Made by a program: the position numbers and the translations under genes. A stretch of DNA of 11,278 nucleotides from JBKPNX01 sp046732855 (GTDB taxonomy: Bacteria; Pseudomonadota; Alphaproteobacteria; Geminicoccales; Geminicoccaceae), in assembly GCA_046732855.1 (NCBI GenBank), contig JBKPNX010000206.1, positions 1 to 11,278 on the forward strand, given 5' to 3'. Under the pieces are notes generated by a model, which worked only from the letters and a program-made list of their open reading frames with translations, had not been told where the DNA came from and ran no database searches. Positions 1 to 5,659 of the stretch are shown piece after piece. Numbering within the stretch: the first letter of the stretch is position 1; the number at the start of each line of letters is the position of its first letter.

Positions 1-92
1 CAACGGAAAGCGTGACCGTGCACTGAGCGCTGCCGCCGCGTCCGCGGGTTCCGTCGGGCGGAGCCTTGAATCCTGGAAACGCGCAGCAACAT

Positions 93-167
93 TGGCGTCC
101 CCACCGGGAATCGAACCCGGGTTTTCGCCTTGAAAGGGCGATGTCCTGACCTCTAGACGATGGGGAC
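93..167 (-). tRNA. tRNA-Glu (anticodon UUC)
   Basis: The reverse complement folds as a complete 75-nt tRNA. The acceptor stem pairs GTCCCC at the 5' end (162-167) with GGGGAC (97-102), followed by discriminator G and an encoded CCA (93-95). The anticodon stem TCGCC/GGCGA encloses the loop CTTTCAA, with anticodon TTC at 132-134. The T arm carries the GGTTCGATTCC signature. The TCTAGAGGTCAGGACA D-arm segment matches bacterial tRNA-Glu. It delivers glutamate at GAA/GAG codons and, charged, may also feed tetrapyrrole synthesis by the C5 route, as in alphaproteobacteria outside the ALA-synthase lineages. It lies about 110 bases downstream of recJ on the same strand, so it may be read partly from the upstream cluster. 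The 92 bases between it and the left edge show no gene and no clear terminator. Confidence 0.97.
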
Positions 168-187
168 GTCGTGCCTGCACTTAGCCT

Positions 188-223
188 CGCGTCGGGGCAA
201 AAGCAAGCCTGCCCCGCGACGCG
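188..223 (-). terminator. Strong GC-rich hairpin between recJ and tRNA-Glu
   Basis: The arms CGCGTCGGGGCA (188-199) and TGCCCCGCGACGCG (210-223) pair over 12 base pairs with one 2-nt GC bulge and a 10-nt loop. It sits 53 bases past the recJ stop and 20 bases before the mature 5' end of the tRNA. There is no U-tract after the stem on either strand, so it does not meet the usual intrinsic terminator pattern. It could be a stem-only terminator, a 3'-end stabiliser of the long mRNA, or a leader fold in the tRNA precursor. The structure is seen; the function is inferred. Confidence 0.45.
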
Positions 224-276
224 CAGCTGCTGGATCGTGTGGGCTCCTGCGCTGCCGCAGCGACGTGCGAGCGGCA

Positions 277-2052
277 TCAGGCCGGCGCGGCATCCTCGAT
301 TCGAAACGATACGCGGGGCTGGCCCTCCCACCAGTCGAGCTGGATGGAGCCCGCGAAATGCATGGGCGCGCCGTCCCCCTGCAGCAGCGCGCGCCCGAGC
401 GGCTGATCGGATGCGCGAAACGCCACCGCGCGCGCCCGGCCGCCGCCCGCCGGATCGTACAGGCAGCAGTCGACGTGGGCATCGCCCACCTGGCGCACCT
501 GCGCCGCGCGCGCGTGGCGCAGCATGAAACGCGGCTCGGGATTGCCGCGCCCGAACGGCGCGATCTTGGCGAGACGCTCGGCCAGCTCGTACGACAGCCC
601 CGCGAGCTGGAGCGCGCCGTCAAGCGCGAGGTCGGGGGGCGCTGGCCGGCCTAAGCCCGGAACCTTTTGCAGCCGTTCGGCCAGGAAGGCTTCGAGCGCC
701 GGCAGCTTGTCCGCCGTGACGGTCAGCCCGGCCGCCATGGGATGGCCGCCGCCCTGCATCAAAAGGCCGGCCTGGCGCGCCGCGATCACGGCGCTGCCGA
801 GATCGAAGCCGGCGATCGAGCGCGCCGAACCCTTGCCGATGCCATCGGCCAGGCCGATCGCCACGGTTGGCCGGTGGTAGCGCTCGGTCAAACGCGCCGC
901 CACCAGACCAAGCACGCCCGGCGACCAGCCCTCGCCGACAACCAGCAGCAGCGGCGCGGCGCGTTCCAGTGCGGAGGCGATCTGCGCCTCGGCCGCAGCG
1001 ACCAGCTGGCGCTCGAGCCGGCGCCGCTCCTCGTTCAACCGCTCCAGATGCAGCGCGATTTCGGTCACGATCGCGGGCTCATCACTGGTCAGCAGCTCGG
1101 CGGCGAGGTGCGAGCAGCCGGTACGGCCGCCGGCATTCAGGCGCGGCCCCAGGGCAAACGCGCAGTGCTCGGCGGTGGGGGGCCACGCGATGCGGGCCAC
1201 GCGCGCGAGCGCGGCGAGCCCGGGATTGGCGGCGCGCGCGGCGACCCGCAGCCCTTGGGCGACCAAAGCCCGATTGAGTCCGGCCAGCGGCACCACGTCG
1301 CAGATCGTGCCGAGCGCCACCAGATCGAGCCAGCGACGCAGGTCCGGTTCCGGGCGCCGCGCGAACTGACCGCGCGCGCGCAGCATACGGTTGAGTGCGA
1401 CCACGACCAGGAAGGTGACCCCGACCGCCGCGAGCTCGCCGACCGGGCTCACCTGGTCGCGCCGGTTGGGGTTGATCACGGCGAGCGCCGCAGGCAGCTC
1501 CGCCTGGGCGACGTGGTGGTCGACCACGATGATCTCTTGACCGCGCGCTGCCGCGGCGGCGAGCGGCTCGAACGCGGTGGTGCCGGAATCGAGCGTGACC
1601 ACGAGCCGGCAGCCCTTGCCGGCGAGGCGCGCCAGGGCCTGCTCATTGGGCCCGTAGCCCTCGCGCAGACGATCCGGCACGTCGAACGCAGTCGGTGCGC
1701 CGACCGCCGCGAGATAGCGGGCCAGAAGCGCGACCGAAGTGGCGCCGTCGACGTCGTAGTCGCCGAGCAGACCGATGCGCTCGCCCGCCTGGACCGCATC
1801 GGCGAGCCGTTCGATGGCGAGGTCGAGATCCAGCAGATGCGACGGGTCGGGCAGGGCATCGCGCAGCTTCGGGGCCATGAACGCCGGCACCCCGGCGAGC
1901 GCGATGCCGCGCCCCGCGAGAACCCGGCCCATGACCTCCGGCAGATCCAGACGCTGACAGATCGCGAGCGCCGCCGCCCGGTCATGCTCGCGCCAGCGCC
2001 AGCGCCGACCGCTGATCGAGCGTTCGACCGGCGGCGCTGCCGGATCGGGCAA
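277..2052 (-). CDS. recJ: Single-stranded-DNA-specific exonuclease RecJ
   Basis: This 591-residue protein is the cytoplasmic 5'-to-3' single-strand DNA exonuclease used in RecF-pathway recombination, mismatch repair and base excision repair. The DHH phosphoesterase domain shows GDYDVDG (97-103, motif I), a TLDSGTTA strand (153-160), VVDHH (176-180, the name-giving DHH motif) and LGTICDVVPL (247-256). PRLNAGGR (303-310) follows. The DHHA1 part has GWSPGVLGLVAARL (375-388) and GGGHPMAAG (434-442), the family's substrate-handling motif. The remaining C-terminal part is the OB-fold region. Length is usual for alphaproteobacterial RecJ. The start is a TTG (2050-2052), 5 bases after the glpX stop. 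No ATG or GTG lies nearby in frame, and the VERS..GRRW segment near residue 9 fits the N-terminus I expect for the family. No clear Shine-Dalgarno is seen, so translational coupling to glpX is likely. Confidence 0.96.
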   Translation of the reverse strand: MPDPAAPPVERSISGRRWRWREHDRAAALAICQRLDLPEVMGRVLAGRGIALAGVPAFMAPKLRDALPDPSHLLDLDLAIERLADAVQAGERIGLLGDYDVDGATSVALLARYLAAVGAPTAFDVPDRLREGYGPNEQALARLAGKGCRLVVTLDSGTTAFEPLAAAAARGQEIIVVDHHVAQAELPAALAVINPNRRDQVSPVGELAAVGVTFLVVVALNRMLRARGQFARRPEPDLRRWLDLVALGTICDVVPLAGLNRALVAQGLRVAARAANPGLAALARVARIAWPPTAEHCAFALGPRLNAGGRTGCSHLAAELLTSDEPAIVTEIALHLERLNEERRRLERQLVAAAEAQIASALERAAPLLLVVGEGWSPGVLGLVAARLTERYHRPTVAIGLADGIGKGSARSIAGFDLGSAVIAARQAGLLMQGGGHPMAAGLTVTADKLPALEAFLAERLQKVPGLGRPAPPDLALDGALQLAGLSYELAERLAKIAPFGRGNPEPRFMLRHARAAQVRQVGDAHVDCCLYDPAGGGRARAVAFRASDQPLGRALLQGDGAPMHFAGSIQLDWWEGQPRVSFRIEDAAPA

Positions 2053-2057
2053 TGCGC

Positions 2058-3050
2058 TCAGGTGGCGAACTCCGGCACGACCTCGCGCTTGCGGGCGATG
2101 TAGTGTTCGGTCTCGATCAGACGCACGGTACCGGTCTTGGAGCGCATCATGATCGAATGGGTGATCACCCCGCCGGCGAAGCGCCGCACGCCGCGCAACA
2201 TGGTGCCGTCGGTCACCCCGGTCGCCGCGAACATCACGTCGCCGGATGCGAGGTCATGGAGGTCGTAGACGCGCTCGAGGTCGGTGATCCCCATGCGCTG
2301 CGCGCGCGCCTTCTCGTCCTCGTTGCGAAAATGCAGCTTGCCCTGCATCTGGCCGCCGATCGAGCGCAAGGCCGCTGCGGCAAGGACGCCCTCGGGCGCG
2401 CCCCCGATGCCCATGTAGATGTCGATGCCGCTGTCCGGCCGCGCCGTGGCGATCACGCCGGCGACGTCGCCGTCGCGAATGAGACGGATCCGGGCGCCGG
2501 CCTGGCGGACCGCGGCAATCAGGTCCTGGTGCCGGGGCCGGTCGAGGATCAGCGCCACCAGATCGCTCACCTCGACGTCCTTGGCCTTCGCCAAGCTCGT
2601 CAGGTTCTCGGCGGGACTCGCCTCGATGTGCACCACGCCCTGGGGCAGGCCGCCCCCGACGGCGATCTTGTCCATGTAGGTGTCGGGCGCGTTGAGAAAG
2701 CCGCCCTCGCCGCCGATCGCCAGGCATGCGATCGCGTTGGGGCCGCCGGTGGCGGTAATCGTGGTGCCCTCGAGCGGGTCGAGCGCGATGTCGACCCTCG
2801 GGCCGCGGCCCGTGCCGACCCGCTCCCCGATGTACAGCATCGGCGCTTCGTCCCGCTCGCCCTCGCCGATCACGACGGTGCCGTCGATGCCCAGCACGTT
2901 CAGGGCCTGGCGCATGGCGTCGACGGCCGCCTGGTCAGCCGAGCGCTCGTCGCCGCGCCCCATCCAGACCGCGCTGGCAATCGCCGCACGCTCGGTCACG
3001 CGCACCGCTTCCAGCGCCAGATTGCGATCCTCGAGTTGATAGGTCTCCAT
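2058..3050 (-). CDS. glpX: Class II fructose-1,6-bisphosphatase GlpX
   Basis: This 330-residue enzyme hydrolyses fructose 1,6-bisphosphate to fructose 6-phosphate in gluconeogenesis and, where present, the Calvin cycle. Signatures are GRGDERSADQ (31-40), IGEGERDEAPMLYIGE (61-76), DPLEGT (91-96) and GIGGAPEGVLAA (214-225). By comparison with E. coli GlpX, the metal-binding acidic residues would be D39, E63, D91, E94 and E220, all present. Length is normal. I chose ATG at 3048-3050, with AGGAG at 3061-3065 10 bases upstream. An in-frame TTG two codons earlier (3054-3056) lies only 4 bases from that AGGAG. A longer reading back to 3098 would run through a 10-bp hairpin and encode an Arg-rich stretch unlike the family, so it is rejected. 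The gene follows hom across a 72-base gap and leads directly into recJ. Confidence 0.96.
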   Translation of the reverse strand: METYQLEDRNLALEAVRVTERAAIASAVWMGRGDERSADQAAVDAMRQALNVLGIDGTVVIGEGERDEAPMLYIGERVGTGRGPRVDIALDPLEGTTITATGGPNAIACLAIGGEGGFLNAPDTYMDKIAVGGGLPQGVVHIEASPAENLTSLAKAKDVEVSDLVALILDRPRHQDLIAAVRQAGARIRLIRDGDVAGVIATARPDSGIDIYMGIGGAPEGVLAAAALRSIGGQMQGKLHFRNEDEKARAQRMGITDLERVYDLHDLASGDVMFAATGVTDGTMLRGVRRFAGGVITHSIMMRSKTGTVRLIETEHYIARKREVVPEFAT

Positions 3051-3079
3051 GATCAATGTTCTCCTGACAAGCCTCGGCT

Positions 3080-3114
3080 GGCGGCCGCGATCGCCCAATC
3101 CGCACGCGGCCGCC
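3080..3114 (-). promoter_or_regulatory. Perfect 10-bp hairpin in the hom–glpX gap
   Basis: GGCGGCCGCG (3080-3089) and CGCGGCCGCC (3105-3114) are perfect inverted repeats around a 15-nt loop. They begin 8 bases after the hom stop and end about 15 bases before the glpX AGGAG. All ten pairs are G-C, so the stem would be very stable in RNA. No T-run follows on the minus strand. It could trim or stabilise the upstream mRNA, attenuate read-through into glpX, or act as a processing site. The structure is plain in the sequence; any role is inferred. Confidence 0.55.
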
Positions 3115-3122
3115 GTGCGACT

Positions 3123-4415
3123 TCAGAGCGCTTCGATCCGGATCAGGCGCGGCGGCTCGAGCACCGTCGGCAGGGCCGCGATGCGCGCGAGCGCACCGGT
3201 CATCTGCGCCTCCCTGGTCTCGTGGGTGGTCAGCACGATCGGCACCGGCTCGAGCGGGTTGCGCGCGCGCTGGATCAGCGCCTCGATCGAAACCTCGTGG
3301 TCACGCAGGCACGCCGCCACGTCGGCCAGGACGCCCGGCTGGTCGACCACCATCAAGCGGAAATAGTAGGCGCCGTAGTGGTGTTCCATCGCCGCCCGCG
3401 GCAAGGGCTGCAGCGCCGCGCTGGGTACTCCGAGCACCGGCAGGTTGAGGCCCTTGGCGATGTCAGCGATGTCGGCGACCACCGCTGATGCGGTCGGCCC
3501 GCCGCCCGCGCCGCGCCCGGAATAAAGCGTGGCGTCGACCTGGTCACCCTCGGCCACCACGGCGTTGAACACGCCTTCCACCTGGCTGATCGGCGTGCCG
3601 ATCCGGACCATGCTCGGATGCACCCGCTGCTCGAGGCCGTGCTCGGTCCGGCGCGCCAGGCCGAGCAGCTTGATGCGATAGCCCATCTCGCTGGCGAACG
3701 CGATGTCGAGCGGCGACACGTGGCGGATGCCTTCGATGTACACCGCAGCGAAGTCGGGCGCGCAGCCGAACGCGAGCGCCGCCAGCAGCGCGAGCTTGTG
3801 CGCCGCATCGACGCCGTCGATGTCGAAACTCGGATCGGCCTCGGCATAGCCGAGGTGCTGCGCCTCGGCGAGCACGTCGTCGAAGCTGCGGCCGCTCTCG
3901 CGCATGGTGCTCAGGATGTAATTGCAGGTGCCGTTCAGGATGCCATAGACGCGGCTGATCCGGTTGCCGGCCAGCCCCTCGCGCAGGGTCTTGACGATCG
4001 GGATGCCGCCGGCGATGGCCGCCTCGAAACCGATGGTAGCGCCAGTCGCCTCGGCCAGCCGGGCAAGCTCCGCGCCATGATGGGCGAGTAGCGCCTTGTT
4101 CGCGGTCACGAGGGGCTTGCCTGCGTGGAGCGCGGCCTGGCACAGGGCCAGCGCCGGCCCTTCGGCGCCGCCGATCAGCTCGACCACCACATCGACCTCG
4201 GGGTCGGCGACCAGAGCGATCGGGTCGTCGTACCAGCGAGCTCGACCGAGGTCGGCGCCGCGGCGGCGCGCGCGATCGCGCGCGGAAACCGCCGTGACGG
4301 CGAGCTCCCGGCCCGCGCGCTCGGCGAGCAGGCTGCCATTCTGCGCCAGCAGCCGCAGCACGGCGCTGCCCACGGTGCCGAGCCCGGCGATGCCCAGGCG
4401 CAGCGGCTCGGCCAT
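3123..4415 (-). CDS. hom: Homoserine dehydrogenase (with C-terminal ACT domain)
   Basis: This 430-residue cytoplasmic enzyme reduces aspartate 4-semialdehyde to homoserine with NAD(P)H, the branch point toward threonine and methionine. The Rossmann domain starts with GLGTVG (11-16). TANKALLA (104-111) carries the conserved lysine K107. The catalytic/dimerisation region has GILNGTCNYIL (158-168) and GYAEADPSFDIDGVDAAHK (189-207) with K207. A C-terminal ACT domain spans about 349-428 (YYFRLMVVDQPGVLADVA), the usual threonine-feedback module. It is monofunctional (no aspartokinase part) and of normal length. The ATG at 4413-4415 lies 4 bases after the alaC stop, which implies translational coupling; the upstream GAGCGG is a weak ribosome site. 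Longer in-frame readings run through alaC and are shadows. Confidence 0.97.
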   Translation of the reverse strand: MAEPLRLGIAGLGTVGSAVLRLLAQNGSLLAERAGRELAVTAVSARDRARRRGADLGRARWYDDPIALVADPEVDVVVELIGGAEGPALALCQAALHAGKPLVTANKALLAHHGAELARLAEATGATIGFEAAIAGGIPIVKTLREGLAGNRISRVYGILNGTCNYILSTMRESGRSFDDVLAEAQHLGYAEADPSFDIDGVDAAHKLALLAALAFGCAPDFAAVYIEGIRHVSPLDIAFASEMGYRIKLLGLARRTEHGLEQRVHPSMVRIGTPISQVEGVFNAVVAEGDQVDATLYSGRGAGGGPTASAVVADIADIAKGLNLPVLGVPSAALQPLPRAAMEHHYGAYYFRLMVVDQPGVLADVAACLRDHEVSIEALIQRARNPLEPVPIVLTTHETREAQMTGALARIAALPTVLEPPRLIRIEAL

Positions 4416-4419
4416 CCGC

Positions 4420-5625
4420 TCAGGCCACGGCGCGCGCCTGCTCCGGCGCGCGCCGGCCGAGAAATGCCCTGATATTGCGCACCGCCTGGCGGATGCGCTG
4501 GCGGTTCTCGACCAGGGCGAAGCGCACGAAGCCCTCGCCGTACTCGCCGAAACCGAGGCCCGGCGAGACCGCGACCTTGGCTTCGCGCAGCAGCAGCTTG
4601 CTGAACTCGAGCGAGCCGAGCGCGCGATATGGCTCGGCGATCGGCGCCCACACGAACATCGTCGCTGGCGGGGCGGGCACCGGCCAGCCGATCGCCCGCA
4701 GCCCTTCGACCAGGACATCGCGGCGCTCGCGGTAGCGGGAGCGGTTCTCGGCGATGAACGCGTCACAATGATTGAGCGCTGCGGTCGCGGCCACCTGGAT
4801 CGGCGTGAACGCGCCGTAGTCCAGGTACGACTTGATCCGGGTGAGCGCCGCGACCAGCTGCGCGTTGCCCGCAGCAAATCCGATCCGCCAACCGGGCATG
4901 GAATAGGTCTTGCTGAGCGAGGTGAACTCGATCGCGACGTCCTTGGCGCCCGGCACCTGCAGGATCGAGGGCGGCGGCGCGGCGAAGTAGATCTCCGCGT
5001 AGGCGAGATCGGACAGGAGCAGGATGTCGCGGCGGCGGGCGAAGCTCACGATCTCCCGGTAGAAGTCGAGATCGACCATGTGCCCGGTCGGGTTGGAGGG
5101 GAAATTGAGCACGATCGCGGTCGGCGGCGGCACCGAATGCTCGGCGGCATGAGCGAGTTCCGCCATCAGGTCGGCCTCAGGCATCAGCGGCACATGGCGG
5201 ATCGCCGCGCCGGCGATGATGAAGCCGTAGGGATGGATCGGATAGCTCGGGTTCGGCGCGAGGATGACGTCGCCCGGCGCAGTGATCGCCTGGGCCAGGT
5301 TGGCAAGCCCTTCCTTGGAGCCGAGCGTCACCACGATCTCGCTTTCAGGATCGAGCTCGACCCCGAAGCGCCGCTGGTAATACGCCGCCTGGGCGCGGCG
5401 CAGGCCGGGGATGCCGCGCGACGACGAATAGCGATGCGTGCGCGGGTTGCGCACCGCCTCGATCAGCTTGTCGACGATCAGCTGCGGCGTTGCCCCGTCC
5501 GGGTTGCCCATGCCGAGATCGATGATGTCGTCCCCCGCGGCGCGCGCCGCCGCCTTCATCGCGTTGACTTCGCTGAACACGTAGGGCGGCAGCCGGCGGA
5601 TGCGATGGAACTGGGCGTCCCTCAT
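4420..5625 (-). CDS. alaC: AlaC-type alanine/glutamate–pyruvate aminotransferase
   Basis: This is a PLP-dependent class I/II aminotransferase of 401 residues, recalled as closely matching E. coli AlaC along its whole length. In that family it transfers the amino group of glutamate to pyruvate to give alanine. In the 401-residue numbering, the N-terminus reads HRIRRLPPYVF (7-17). Then follow GMGNPDGATP (38-47), NFPSNPTG (174-181), SDLAYAEIYF (205-214) with the pyridine-binding Asp and Tyr, SLSKTYSMPGWRIGF (236-250) with PLP lysine K239, and the carboxylate-binding arginine in GFVRFALVENR (365-375). The start is uncertain: ATG at 5625 has GAGGG just upstream, while ATG at 5649, eight codons earlier, has GAGG at similar spacing. 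The gene lies just after the lipoprotein stop and just before hom. Many annotations label such proteins LL-diaminopimelate aminotransferase; the AlaC motifs argue for alanine metabolism, but the substrate is inferred. Confidence 0.93.
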   Translation of the reverse strand: MRDAQFHRIRRLPPYVFSEVNAMKAAARAAGDDIIDLGMGNPDGATPQLIVDKLIEAVRNPRTHRYSSSRGIPGLRRAQAAYYQRRFGVELDPESEIVVTLGSKEGLANLAQAITAPGDVILAPNPSYPIHPYGFIIAGAAIRHVPLMPEADLMAELAHAAEHSVPPPTAIVLNFPSNPTGHMVDLDFYREIVSFARRRDILLLSDLAYAEIYFAAPPPSILQVPGAKDVAIEFTSLSKTYSMPGWRIGFAAGNAQLVAALTRIKSYLDYGAFTPIQVAATAALNHCDAFIAENRSRYRERRDVLVEGLRAIGWPVPAPPATMFVWAPIAEPYRALGSLEFSKLLLREAKVAVSPGLGFGEYGEGFVRFALVENRQRIRQAVRNIRAFLGRRAPEQARAVA

Positions 5626-5659
5626 CGCGCCCTCGGACCGGCCGCGCATCGAACCTCGC

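Noticed and set aside
667..2103. Long plus-strand ORF of 478 codons antisense to recJ
   Set aside because: It mirrors recJ codons in a GC-rich gene, is Arg/Gln/His-rich with no motif, and RecJ motifs are intact on the other strand.
3051..3098. N-terminal extension of GlpX by 16 residues
   Set aside because: It would translate through the hairpin region into an Arg-rich segment; the ATG at 3050 fits the family's N-terminus and has AGGAG upstream.
2052..3488. Long plus-strand ORF of 478 codons across glpX and into hom
   Set aside because: It runs antisense through two recognisable genes and the gap between them, with low-complexity composition typical of a GC-rich shadow.
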